Of a stretch of 64,000 bases of DNA, positions 9,608-18,077 are shown one piece after another (position 1 is the stretch's first letter; every line of letters starts with the position of its first letter). The position numbers and the translations under genes are program-made. The DNA lies in assembly GCF_004217145.1 (NCBI RefSeq), contig NZ_SHKR01000015.1, positions 558,001 through 622,000 of the forward strand, written 5' to 3'. The notes beneath the pieces are model-generated. The model was given only the letters and a program-made list of their open reading frames with translations. It made no database searches and had not been told where the DNA came from. The stretch is from Kribbella rubisoli (lineage in GTDB: Bacteria; Actinomycetota; Actinomycetes; Propionibacteriales; Kribbellaceae).

Positions 9608-10072
9608 ATGACAGCAGTACAGCGAACGGCGCAAGTTGACTGGACAGGAAGCATCGCCCGGGGGACCGGGGTCACCTCGGGAGGAAGCGGCGCGATCCGG
9701 GACCTGCCGGTCACGCTGGCATCGCGTTTCGGTGAGCCTGCAGGCAAGACCAGCCCCGAGGAGCTCATCGCGGCGGCGCACGCAGGTTGCTTCGCCATGG
9801 CGCTGGGCTCTGTACTTGCGGGACAGGGGACGCCTCCGGAGTTCCTGCAGGTCATCGCCACAGTCACGCTGGAGACATCAGGCGATCCCACGATCGTCTC
9901 GAGCCTGCTCGACGTCCGTGCTCTAGCCCCTGAAGCCGATGCCGCATCGCTCGAACGGGCAGCCCATGAGGCCGAACGTAGCTGTCCAGTCTCGCGAGCC
10001 TTGGAGGGAAATGTCGAGATCCGGGTCCACGCCACGCTGGACCAGCCGTCCGCCTCTCCGACACCGATGTGA
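9608..10072 (+). CDS. osmC: OsmC-type peroxiredoxin
   Basis: A 154-residue OsmC/Ohr-family thiol peroxidase that reduces organic hydroperoxides in the cytoplasm. Both active-site cysteines are present: C61 in AHAGCFAMAL and C126 in ERSCPVSRAL. The conserved GKTSPEELIAAAHA element precedes the first. The length is normal for the OsmC branch. I chose the ATG at 9608 because AGGAG lies nine bases upstream; an in-frame start at 9545 would add residues without family similarity. Immediately downstream is the start of a second, Ohr-like gene that breaks off. Confidence 0.93.
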   Translation: MTAVQRTAQVDWTGSIARGTGVTSGGSGAIRDLPVTLASRFGEPAGKTSPEELIAAAHAGCFAMALGSVLAGQGTPPEFLQVIATVTLETSGDPTIVSSLLDVRALAPEADAASLERAAHEAERSCPVSRALEGNVEIRVHATLDQPSASPTPM

Positions 10073-10106
10073 TGCGACATTCGACCCGACTGGGAGAGGC
10101 AATGAA

Positions 10107-10175
10107 ATGTCAGTCACTGCGTTGAACCGGGTCGTCTACACCGCCCAGGCGGTCACCGAAGGCGGCCGGTCCGGG
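10107..10175 (+). pseudogene. Truncated start of an Ohr-like organic hydroperoxide resistance gene
   Basis: From an ATG with a GGGAGAGG ribosome-binding site the frame reads MSVTALNRVVYTAQAVTEGG RSGH. This matches the start of Ohr proteins, where a strand 'LYTA.AT..GGR.G' opens the fold. Beyond this point nothing resembles Ohr, and both catalytic cysteines are absent. The frame itself stays open to 10628, but there it runs antisense to the LuxR gene. This looks like an Ohr gene cut off after about 24 codons. The identification rests on a short segment, so it is tentative. Confidence 0.45.
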
Positions 10176-10297
10176 CACAGCGCGGACCTGATGGCCGAGG
10201 CAGACGAGCATGGCCCTTGTTCGGGTGCCACCCGTGGCAACATTCAGGTCGTACTCACCGTCGACCGGACACCGATCGAGGAGATCGTCGAGAACGA

Positions 10298-13084
10298 TCA
10301 AGGCGAATCGTCTGACGACGAGGCGGCCGAGCTCGAGTCGGGCAGCGCACGGCGCAGTTGTTTGCGGGAGGTGATGTCAAGTTTGGCGAACACCTTGCCA
10401 AGGTGCCATTCGACAGTGCGAGGGCTGATGAACAACCGGGCGCCGATCTCGGGATTTGTGAGATCGTCGCGGGCCAGCCGGGCGATCTGCGCCTCCTGCG
10501 CGGTCAGCTCCTCGTGCGGCTCGACCGTCCGCCTTCGAAGTGTCTCGCCAGTGGCGAGCAGCTCGCGTCGGGCACGCTCGGCAAATCCCTCGGCCCCGGC
10601 GCGGCTGAACGTGTCGTGGGCCAGGTAGAGCTGCCGGCGGGCTTCCACCCGACGGTTCCCCCGACGCAACCACTCGCCGTACAGGAGTTGAGCACGGGCG
10701 AGGTGGACGGTTATCCGGGTCTGGGCGAGGCGTTCGACCGCCTCTCGGTAGAGGGCGTCGGCGGCGTCGCCGTCGCTCAGCGTCGCGCGGGAGCGGGCCT
10801 CGATTCCGAGCGCCCACTCCGTCCCGGCGGCGCGGGTTCGTTCCTCGAGTCGCCGCAGGGCTGTAGCGCCGATGCCCGATCGGTCGCTGCGCGCAGCCGC
10901 CTCCACGAGCTCGGTCAGACCCCAGCCGAAGAGACCCAGGTCATCGTGTTCACAGACCCGTTGCGCGGCGGCGAGCGCGTCCTGGTAGCGGCTGAGACCG
11001 TTGTAGAGCACCGCTGTGGCGTAGTCCGCCAAGGCGATCGCCCTTCCTTCACCCCTGGCTGTTGCATCCTCGATGCTGGCCCGGATCAGCGTCGTGGCCT
11101 GGGCTTCCTGACCCCGCCATGCGGAGAGCACCAGCGAGCTGTACATCAACGGGGGGCTGCCGGTTGCCTCGGTGATCACGGCGGCCTCATCGATGAGCTC
11201 TGCTGCGGAGGCGAACTCGCCGGCATGTATCTCAACGCCGGCACGATAGGTGAGCGCGATCGGGAGGGCGGTCAGCCAGCCCGCATCCCGCGCGTGCCGA
11301 AGCTGCTGGGTGGTCAGCTCATGCCACGACTCGTCATCCCACAGATCCGGGGCGATTCGGCATCCCAGCCAGAGCCAGCGGGTGTCGTCCTGACTGCGGC
11401 CCTCCTCCTCGGACAACGCGCGCAGCGCCCGCTGGAGCGGCTGGACCCCCGCTGCGTAGCCTTCGGTGAACCTTGTCACGAGACCGTCGAGGAGTAGATC
11501 GATCGCACGTGCCGGCTGCGGGCCCCGGGGCGCCGTGCGGGCTGCTGCGGCGGTGTCGGCCACGCTGCCACCGCTCTTGCTGAGGCGGCCGGCGAAGATC
11601 GCCGCTCCGAGCGCTTCGAGGTAAGTCTCACGCGCCGACTGTGTGTCCAGCGCCTTGAGGTGTACGGCGGCGTTGAGCAGTAGCGATGGAGCTTCGTTGC
11701 CGCGTCTGAGCAAGAACGACAGCTGTGCGCGCAGCCGCTCCAGCCCGGCCCGCCGGATGCCGTCGAGCGGCGCCAGCTCGGCCGCCGCAAGCAACGCGTG
11801 GGCCGAGTCCGGCGCGCCGGCCAGGAGCTTGGCCTGAGCGGCGGCGAGTGCACGCGTTGCACGGCGCGCGCGATCGGGCGTCAGCTCGGTCGCGCGTTCC
11901 AGGAACGCGGCCGCCGCGACCGCGCCGCCGCGGGCGCGCGCCCGCTCGGCCGAACGCTCCAGCTCGTCGGCCACTGCCTCATCCGGCCCTGACGCCGCAC
12001 GGGCGAGATGCCAGGCGCGCCGATCGGGATCGAGCACCAGATCGGTTGCTTCTGCCAGCGCACGGTGTGCCGCCTGCCGGTCGCCCGCGGACACCGACTG
12101 GTAGACCGCCGAGCGGACCAGCGGATGGCGGAACCGGACCCGGGCGCCGAGCTCGACCAGTCCTGCAGCCACGGCAGGCGCTGCAGCGTCGCCTCCGATT
12201 CCCTGTAATTCGGCTGCGCGGCGTAGGAGCGTGATGTCGCCGATGGGCTCAGCGGCAGCGGTGAGCAGAAGCTGTTGCGTATCGTCCGGAAGCGATTGGA
12301 ACTGTCGATAAAAACTCTGTTCGACGCGGCTCGCCACAGCCGCCGTGTTGGGCAGGCCGAATCCGCCCGCCAGCTCTGTCGGCGTCAGCACGCGCGGCAG
12401 CTGCAACAGCGCCAACGGGTTGCCCCGCGTTTCCGCGACGATGCGGTCGCGCACTTGTACGTCGAGCGGTCCACGAATCGCCGAGGCCAGGACCAGGTGG
12501 GAGTCGCGCTCGCTGAGGCCCTGAACCTTGAGCTCCGGCAAGCCGGTCAGCTCGTCGCTGGGCTCCCGCACGGCGAATATCAAGGCCACCGGATCGACCA
12601 TCAGTCGTCGTGCAACGAAGGCCAGAGATTGCACGGAGGCTCGATCGAGCCACTGCGCGTCATCGATCACGCAAGCGAGCGGCTGCTCCTCAGCCGCACT
12701 CGCCAACAGGGTCAGGACGGCAAGACCGATGAGGAAACCATCAGGTGCGGCGCCGTCCTGCAGCCCGAATGCGACCCGCAGCGCATCGCGTTGTGGGGGT
12801 GGCAACTTCTCGATCCGGTCGAGCATCGGCGCACAGAGCTGGTGAAGGCCGGCATAGGCGAGCTCCATCTCCGACTCGACGCCGACGACTCGCGCGACGC
12901 GGAAGCCCGCCGCGTGCTCGAGCATGAAGTCGAGCAGAGCCGACTTACCGCAGCCAGCCTCACCGCGCAGCACCAGCACGGAGCTCTGCCCTGTAGGTAC
13001 CCCGTCCAGCAGGGTGGCCAGTACCTCGCACTCACTGCGTCGACCACGCAACACAGACCGCGGGCGACCGCTGGACGGACCCAT
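10298..13084 (-). CDS. LAL-type LuxR family transcriptional regulator
   Basis: A large ATP-binding LuxR regulator of 928 residues from the ATG at 13084; the frame also offers a TTG at 13120. An AAA/STAND ATPase domain lies at the N-terminus, with Walker A GEAGCGKS near residue 45 and Walker B-like CVIDDAQWLD near 145. A long helical TPR-like middle follows. The C-terminal LuxR helix-turn-helix reads LTAQEAQIARLARDDLTNPE and ends with the recognition segment SPRTVEWHLGKVF. It probably activates target promoters on ligand binding. It is a clear paralogue of the gene at 19619-22420, sharing CVIDDAQWLD, LVDPVALIF-type and HTH segments. Its target is unknown; the adjacent sugar locus is decayed. 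Confidence 0.92.
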   Translation of the reverse strand: MGPSSGRPRSVLRGRRSECEVLATLLDGVPTGQSSVLVLRGEAGCGKSALLDFMLEHAAGFRVARVVGVESEMELAYAGLHQLCAPMLDRIEKLPPPQRDALRVAFGLQDGAAPDGFLIGLAVLTLLASAAEEQPLACVIDDAQWLDRASVQSLAFVARRLMVDPVALIFAVREPSDELTGLPELKVQGLSERDSHLVLASAIRGPLDVQVRDRIVAETRGNPLALLQLPRVLTPTELAGGFGLPNTAAVASRVEQSFYRQFQSLPDDTQQLLLTAAAEPIGDITLLRRAAELQGIGGDAAAPAVAAGLVELGARVRFRHPLVRSAVYQSVSAGDRQAAHRALAEATDLVLDPDRRAWHLARAASGPDEAVADELERSAERARARGGAVAAAAFLERATELTPDRARRATRALAAAQAKLLAGAPDSAHALLAAAELAPLDGIRRAGLERLRAQLSFLLRRGNEAPSLLLNAAVHLKALDTQSARETYLEALGAAIFAGRLSKSGGSVADTAAAARTAPRGPQPARAIDLLLDGLVTRFTEGYAAGVQPLQRALRALSEEEGRSQDDTRWLWLGCRIAPDLWDDESWHELTTQQLRHARDAGWLTALPIALTYRAGVEIHAGEFASAAELIDEAAVITEATGSPPLMYSSLVLSAWRGQEAQATTLIRASIEDATARGEGRAIALADYATAVLYNGLSRYQDALAAAQRVCEHDDLGLFGWGLTELVEAAARSDRSGIGATALRRLEERTRAAGTEWALGIEARSRATLSDGDAADALYREAVERLAQTRITVHLARAQLLYGEWLRRGNRRVEARRQLYLAHDTFSRAGAEGFAERARRELLATGETLRRRTVEPHEELTAQEAQIARLARDDLTNPEIGARLFISPRTVEWHLGKVFAKLDITSRKQLRRALPDSSSAASSSDDSP

Positions 13085-13343
13085 GGTCGATGGTAGGGAG
13101 TACGCCCACCGGTTTGGCAAGCTCCCGAGGCGATCGGCATGGGGCGCAGACCCTACTCTGCCGTGCCGCGTGCAGCCCTTCCGCCTCGTCCGTTCGCGCC
13201 CAGGTCAGGCAGACCGGGGATCGGACCCGGGGACCTACCGGCGCCGACGGGTGCCGGTCGCCGCGAGCCTGGGGCTGTCAGTACATCAGCTGACGATCAG
13301 CTCACGGTAGGAGAAGTCTTTCTGGAATGTCACTGTTCCCGGA

Positions 13344-13595
13344 GTGCGGCCCGCCCCAACACTGGTCGTCCTGCTGGCGACCGTCACCGGGGCGAACCTT
13401 TTCACCGAGCCCTACCTGCTCACCGGTGGCGGCGGGCCCGACGGCGCCTCCGCTTCGCCGGTGCTGGTGATGTACCAACGCGGCATCGAGCAGGGCAATC
13501 CCGATGTGGGTTCGGCGATCGGCGTACTGCTGGTGATCGGCGTGATGCTGCTGGCCCTGCTCGAACGCCGGTTCGTCGGGCGGGAGGCTCGATGA
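13344..13595 (+). pseudogene. C-terminal remnant of a MalF-type sugar ABC permease
   Basis: The frame gives 83 residues that match only the end of binding-protein-dependent sugar permeases: a helix, the LFTEPYLLTGGGGPDGAS element, VMYQRGIEQGNPDVGSAI and a last hydrophobic helix. The first 200 or so residues, with the other transmembrane helices and the EAA cytoplasmic loop, are absent upstream. The GTG at 13344 is simply the first possible start, not a believable one. The stop overlaps the ATG of the intact partner permease. The normal heterodimer cannot form from this locus. Confidence 0.75.
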
Positions 13596-14416
13596 ATAGT
13601 CTGTGGCGATTCCTGGCTCTACTACTCGGGGCCTTCGTTTTCCTGTTCCCCTTCTACTACATGCTGGTCGGCAGTCTGCAGGCCGAACCGGACCCCGGCG
13701 TCCAGGGTGCTTTCCCGTCGCCGGGGAACCTGACCGGCAGGAACTATGCCGAGATCGACGCCGCGATCAACCTGGGCAGGTCCCTGCTCAACTCGGGAAT
13801 CTTTACCGGCGGGGTCATCCTGGGGACGCTCGTCTTCGGCGTATTCGCGGGCTACGCACTGGCCCGGCTGCAGTTCCGCGGCCGAGGTGCTGTGTTCGGC
13901 CTGATGCTGCTGGTCCAGGTGGTCCCGTTCCAGCTGTTGACCATCCCGCTGTACGTGGTGATCGTGCGCAGCTACGGGTTGGCCGACTCCTACTTCGGTA
14001 TGATCGCGCCGTTCACGATCAACTCCACGGCGGTGTTCGTCTTCCGCCAGTACTTCCTGCAGCTGCCGCAGGAGCTGTTCGACGCGGCCCGGATCGACGG
14101 CGCAGGCGAGTTGAACATCCTGTGGCGGGTCGCCCTCCCGTTGGTCAAACCTGCCCTCCTGACCGGAGTGCTGATCACCTTCATCGGTCCGTGGAACGAG
14201 TTCCTGTGGCCGTTCCTGATCACCAAGCAGCAGGATCTGCAGCCGCTCGCGGTGTCCCTGTCGAACTACCTGACCACCGTGTCGGCGCGCGCGGCGAACC
14301 CGATCGGCGCAGTTCTGGCCGGGGCCTGCGTACTGGCCGCTCCAGCTGTGGGCCTGTTCACAGTCTTCCAGCGGCGCTTCATCTCCCAGGGCATCGAGTC
14401 GGGGATCGAGGGCTGA
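13592..14416 (+). CDS. Carbohydrate ABC transporter permease, MalG/UgpE type
   Basis: A 274-residue inner-membrane permease with six hydrophobic segments. The EAA-type loop that docks the ATPase reads QELFDAARIDGAGELNILWR, followed by VALPLVKPALLT. The C-terminus (FTVFQRRFISQGIESGIEG) is typical of the family. The ATG at 13592 has a GGGAGG ribosome-binding site and overlaps the stop of the MalF remnant as ATGA. Length and motifs are normal, so this gene looks intact. Its partner permease is truncated and no binding protein or ATPase gene is present. Neighbouring GH130 and phosphomannomutase remnants suggest the original substrate was a mannoside. Confidence 0.9.
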   Translation: MNSLWRFLALLLGAFVFLFPFYYMLVGSLQAEPDPGVQGAFPSPGNLTGRNYAEIDAAINLGRSLLNSGIFTGGVILGTLVFGVFAGYALARLQFRGRGAVFGLMLLVQVVPFQLLTIPLYVVIVRSYGLADSYFGMIAPFTINSTAVFVFRQYFLQLPQELFDAARIDGAGELNILWRVALPLVKPALLTGVLITFIGPWNEFLWPFLITKQQDLQPLAVSLSNYLTTVSARAANPIGAVLAGACVLAAPAVGLFTVFQRRFISQGIESGIEG

Positions 14417-14417
14417 C

Positions 14418-15119
14418 CATCCGGGCATCCTCTATCTGCTGCCCCGGCTCGTTGCCTCCGGCAACGTACCTCGGGTCGGGTTGGCGAAGGTCGAGGTCAT
14501 TGACGGTGTGCCGACCGGTGTTTCCCGCGAGGGGATCGCGCTCGCTCCGGACGAGGGCTGGGAGCGCGGCCTGCACAATGCCGGCGTCGAGGATCCACGG
14601 GTCGCCTGGATCTCATCGCTGGGCAGACACGTGATGACGTACGTGGCGTACGGGTCACTCGGGCCGAAACCCGCTCTCGCGGTCTTGTCGGACCTGCGGA
14701 ACTGGGAACGATTGGGACAGCCGGACGGCGAGCCGTCGTACGCGATGCTGCATCGGCCGATGTCGGACCTGAGCTGGTTCCGCGAGGGGGAGGGCGTGCA
14801 TGTGCCGGCCGGGGTCACCGATGACAGGCCGCGGATCTGGGTGTCGTTCGTGGCGGTCTCGCTGGTGGAGGACGACGTACGCAACCTGGTGCATCTGCGG
14901 AGCCACCGGCTGATGATCCACCACGGCGTGACCGGGAAGCAGCCGCAGGGCTTCGACCCGACAACGCAGAAGGTTGTCTGCGCGGCCCGGGCACTGCTGC
15001 TCGACGCATCCGATGTGGTGTTCCCGACCGCCATCGAGCAGGTCGACGGCGTGCGCTACGTGTTCTACGGCATGGCCGACTCCAAGATCGGCGTTGCCAG
15101 ACTGGACCAGTCCTCATGA
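14418..15119 (+). pseudogene. GH130 mannoside phosphorylase with internal losses
   Basis: One open frame carries GH130 landmarks in order: GILYLLPRLVASGNVPRVGL, AGVEDPRVAW, MTYVAYGSLGPKPALAV, SYAMLHRPMSDL, DRPRIWVSFVAV, HHGVTG, FPTAIEQVDG, and VFYGMADSKIGVARLD at the end. Compared with what I remember of the family (about 350 residues) three blocks are missing without loss of frame: the DLN..NKD..FFPEP region after ERLGQ, the EYPFEELKIGAGPPP region before HHGVTG, and the linker between LLLDASD and VVFPT. The N-terminus is also missing and merges into the end of the permease gene. Parts of the active-site cleft are gone, so I call it a pseudogene. A TTG at 14481 is the first possible start. 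Confidence 0.7.
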
Positions 15120-15269
15120 CCGCCGCGTACTGGACCTCGCGAGCAATATGAACGACCCGGCGACCAACACCCGCTGGCAGGACCCGCCACACCGACCTGA
15201 CCGAAGTGAGGACCCTGCTGGGGACCGGTCTGGCGACGCACGACGGACCGGCCGGAACTCGCAGTCCGG

Positions 15270-15771
15270 GGACCTGTTGCCCTCGTACGCCAAGTACCTC
15301 CCCAGCCTCGCCGGCAGCCGCCGGTTGAAGATCGTCATCGATGCCGGCAACGGAATGGCTGGATACGCCGCCCCGTCGTGCTCGACGATCCCACCCTTGA
15401 CATCGTGCCGCTCTACTTCGATCTCGATGGCACCTTTTCCCGTCACGAGGCCAACCCGCTGGTGACACCGTGTCTCCCAACCAGGTCATCAGCCTCATCG
15501 CCGCGCGGAACTCGCCGAGCACCCCGGCTTCGCGCTCGTCTACAACGTCATCGCCGGCAAAGCTGTCGCCGGGAAGATCACCGAGCACGGCAGCACACTC
15601 GTCCGCAGCCGGGTCGGACACTCGTTCATCAAGCAGGCCATAGCCGACCACGACGCGGTATTCGGCGGCCCCGCCAACATCGAATCGTTGCTCCGTCTCA
15701 TCGTCGAGGCAACCGGCGACGACAGCATGAACCAGGTCCGCCAAGACCTAATCGCCCTGTTGGACCGGTGA
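15270..15771 (+). pseudogene. Fragmented phosphomannomutase
   Basis: Pieces of a phosphomannomutase/phosphoglucomutase appear in successive frames. The first reads YAKYLPSLAG...LKIVIDAGNGMAG. After a shift comes LDIVPLYFDLDGTFSRHEAN P. After a gap that removes the metal-binding DGDADR loop comes SPNQVISLIAARE. After a further shift near 15510 comes LVYNVIAGKAV...VGHSFIKQAI. The last part (ESLLRLIVEATGDDSMNQV to the stop) no longer resembles the family. With at least two frameshifts and the central loop lost it cannot be active. It completes a decayed mannose-processing gene set with the neighbours to its left. Confidence 0.7.
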
Positions 15772-15806
15772 ACCCATCGGAGGTCTGCGCCTTCCCCGTC
15801 CACGCA

Positions 15807-15844
15807 CTCGCTGGCCCGGCCTGAGAACAGGCCTGGCCAGTGAG
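15807..15844. terminator. Strong hairpin between the mutase remnant and the hydrolase gene
   Basis: CTGGCCCGGCCTG at 15811-15823 pairs with CAGGCCTGGCCAG at 15828-15840 around an AGAA loop, with one mismatch and some extension on both sides. It sits between two convergent units and could stop transcription from either side. Confidence 0.7.
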
Positions 15845-15875
15845 CTGCTCGGCTGAGGTGGCGCGGAGCTCGGGG

Positions 15876-16706
15876 TCACCTCACTCGGTTTGAGTTCACC
15901 GCGTGTTCGATGAGTGCGGCGAACCGTGATGCCAGCCGGGTGATTCCGCCGACGTGACTGGCGGTGGGGAATTCGACGACGGTGGCGCCGACGTGTGCCG
16001 CCATCGAGCGTTCTTCGGCCGGGTCGATCATGCGGTCCTGACCGGACACGGCGTACCAGGACGGGACGTTGTGCCAGCCGACGGGGCCGGAGGGTGTTCC
16101 GACGATCGAGAAATTGAGCGGCCGCTGGGCGGCGTTCAATACGGCTGCCTGTCGCTTGCTGAGGTCCTGAGCGAAGTACTGGTGGAAGAAGGCCGGGTCG
16201 ATGAACGCCGGCGAAGCGAAGGGCTCGCCGGTGAAGACCAGGTGCCCGAAAGCCTCGGACGGGATGAAATCGGCGCCGAGGCTGGCGATCGAGTCGCCCT
16301 CGTCAGGTACCAGGGCCGCCGCGTAGACGAACGCGGAGATGTCCGTGCGGCCGTGCGAGGCACCGGCGGTGACGATGCCGCCGTACGAGTGCGATACAAG
16401 CACCTTTCTCCCCGAGATCTTGTTCAGCGCCGTACGGACGATCGCGACGTCCTCGGCGACGCTGTTGAGGCCGAGCTTGGGGGTCACGGTGCGGTAGCCG
16501 TCGTCCTTGAGCTCCCGGGTGACCGTGTCCCAGCTCGTGCTGTCGGCCCACGCGCCGTGGACGAGTACGATCGTCGGCTTGGTGGTGTGCGCCTCGGCCG
16601 GCACCGTGAGTGACACGCCGGCCGTCAGGACGGCGACTACGGCGGCCCCGAGCGCAGCGATTCTTCGGCGACGGCGTCGGGGAGTGGTTGTGGGATGAGA
16701 CTGCAT
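15876..16706 (-). CDS. Secreted alpha/beta hydrolase
   Basis: A 276-residue exported hydrolase. The N-terminus has a run of arginines, a hydrophobic stretch (AALGAAVVAVLTAGVSL) and the cleavage-like site VPAEAH, so a Sec signal peptide is likely. The mature part has the HGAW oxyanion element at residue 50, the nucleophile S107 in SHSYGG, a likely acid near QDRMIDP and the catalytic His in TASHVGG near the end. Relatives are annotated as esterases or signal-degrading hydrolases; the substrate here cannot be told. The ATG at 16706 has a strong TAGGAGGA ribosome-binding site. Confidence 0.9.
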   Translation of the reverse strand: MQSHPTTTPRRRRRRIAALGAAVVAVLTAGVSLTVPAEAHTTKPTIVLVHGAWADSTSWDTVTRELKDDGYRTVTPKLGLNSVAEDVAIVRTALNKISGRKVLVSHSYGGIVTAGASHGRTDISAFVYAAALVPDEGDSIASLGADFIPSEAFGHLVFTGEPFASPAFIDPAFFHQYFAQDLSKRQAAVLNAAQRPLNFSIVGTPSGPVGWHNVPSWYAVSGQDRMIDPAEERSMAAHVGATVVEFPTASHVGGITRLASRFAALIEHAVNSNRVR

Positions 16707-17011
16707 GGAGTCCTCCTAGTGCGGTGAGTCCGTTGGTGTAGCGATGCCGCCACTCTGGTTGTCAGGGCAGGCCCACGGCGCCCGCGTAGTCCCGGGTCGA
16801 TGCCCGGGTCGCCCGCCGGGACGTCACCCGGTCCCGGGTTGTCCCGATTCACTCGCTGCGGTCCACCGCAGGCCCCGGGAATTCGGACCAGGGGGTGGCT
16901 GGGGTACTCACAGGCGCGCGCCCATCTGCTCGGCGCCGAGAGTTGAACTGCCTGGAACAGAGGCACTGATCGAAATCCCGAGACCTGTTGATCGAGAGGG
17001 GTGGCGCGCTG
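16707..17011. promoter_or_regulatory. Divergent promoter region with repeated CCCGGGT motifs
   Basis: Between the hydrolase and methyltransferase genes the motif CCCGGGT occurs at 16791, 16803 and 16833, with further CCCGG and CCGGG variants nearby. The first two copies are spaced twelve bases apart, about one helical turn. A similar cluster occurs in the other intergenic region at 23513-23767. This could be a regulator binding array, but it may also be GC-rich background. Confidence 0.35.
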
Positions 17012-17563
17012 ATGACCTGGACCCCCACCATCCAGTCCTGCGACTCCTATCTGGGCGATCGCACCGGCAAGTACGAGTTCCGTGCCGTCCGGTACCGCGC
17101 TGCCGCGGACTGGCTGACGGCGAGCGGCCTGAACAATGACATGACCCTCGTCGACGTCGGCGCGGGCATGACCGAGCTGGACTACTGCCTGCGCGCGGAG
17201 TACGGGTGGCGAGGCCGGTACATCCCCGTGGACGGCGGCATCGATGGCGTGAATCTGAATGACTGGACGCCGCCACGGGAGGCTCATTTCTTCGTCGCCC
17301 TGGAGATCATCGAGCACCTGTCCAACTGGCGCGACCTGATCGAGCGCATGCAGGAGAAGGCACTCATCGGGGTTGTCATGTCGACGCCGAATCCGCGCAC
17401 CACGGACGTGATCGGCATGGACCCGACGCACGTGGTCGAGGTCTTCTCCAAAGATCTGGAGCCCTATGCATTCCAGGTCTCGGAGCAGACCTTCTACGGC
17501 GGCGTACTTTCCGACGGGGAGCCGGACGCACTGTTTGCGACCTGGCGCCACCGACCTGAGTGA
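17012..17563 (+). CDS. Class I SAM-dependent methyltransferase
   Basis: A 183-residue protein with the SAM-binding motif I LVDVGAGMTELD at residues 47-58, and ALEIIEHLSNWRDLI in the position of motif IV and post-motif elements, as in small Rossmann-fold methyltransferases. It is short for the family but includes a C-terminal strand region (STPNPRTTDVIGM, HVVEVFSKDLEPY). The substrate is not evident. I chose the ATG at 17012; a TTG at 16988 in the same frame adds eight residues. Immediately downstream the reading frame of an LtrA remnant begins, so the gene borders a rearranged junction. Confidence 0.8.
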   Translation: MTWTPTIQSCDSYLGDRTGKYEFRAVRYRAAADWLTASGLNNDMTLVDVGAGMTELDYCLRAEYGWRGRYIPVDGGIDGVNLNDWTPPREAHFFVALEIIEHLSNWRDLIERMQEKALIGVVMSTPNPRTTDVIGMDPTHVVEVFSKDLEPYAFQVSEQTFYGGVLSDGEPDALFATWRHRPE

Positions 17564-17567
17564 TGAC

Positions 17568-18077
17568 GACACCGACTCGATCGCGGTCCTCACCCTCGTC
17601 GTCACCGCAGCCCGGTGGTGGATGTACTTCTGGCCACCACATCACCGAGCCATCAGCGCCTTCGGCAGCTCTCCGCGCTACGGCTACGTTCACTACTTCG
17701 TCTTCGCCGCAGCCGGCGCCTTGTCGGCAGGCATCGAAGTCGAGATCGGCGTTTTGACCCACCGCAGCAAACTCGGGGACGTGGCCGCCTCCTTCACCGT
17801 CACTGTTCCGATCGCGATCTTTGTCCTCGGCATCTGGTGGATCGCTCTGTGTGGCGCCGCCGACCGCGTCGTCAACGCAGCGATCCCGCTGGCAGTCGTC
17901 CTGATCCTGCTCGACCCGATACTTCCGGTTCCCTTCGCGGTCACTGCTGTCGTCATGACCCCGGTCGTCGCAGTCCTGGTCCTGCACCCACCCGTGCCAG
18001 AACATGCGCTCGAGGTCGTGCGCGAACGCCGAAGGTCTAGGTTCTCGGGCGGCACATCGCCTGGTCGATCGCGGTGA
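17568..18077 (+). pseudogene. C-terminal stub of a low-temperature-requirement A (LtrA) family membrane protein
   Basis: From DTDSIAVLTLVVTAARWWMY the frame matches the second half of LtrA-type membrane proteins: WWMYF.PPHH, then RYGYVHYFVFAAAGALSAGI, and three more hydrophobic helices. LtrA proteins are about twice this length. The N-terminal half is missing because the frame abuts the methyltransferase gene, and no start codon with a ribosome-binding site is seen. The end overlaps the end of the convergent SIR2 gene by 41 bases. I take it as a truncated remnant. Confidence 0.65.

Noticed and set aside
10107..10628. The long continuation of the Ohr-like frame
   Set aside because: After about 24 codons it runs antisense to the intact LuxR gene and loses any family similarity.
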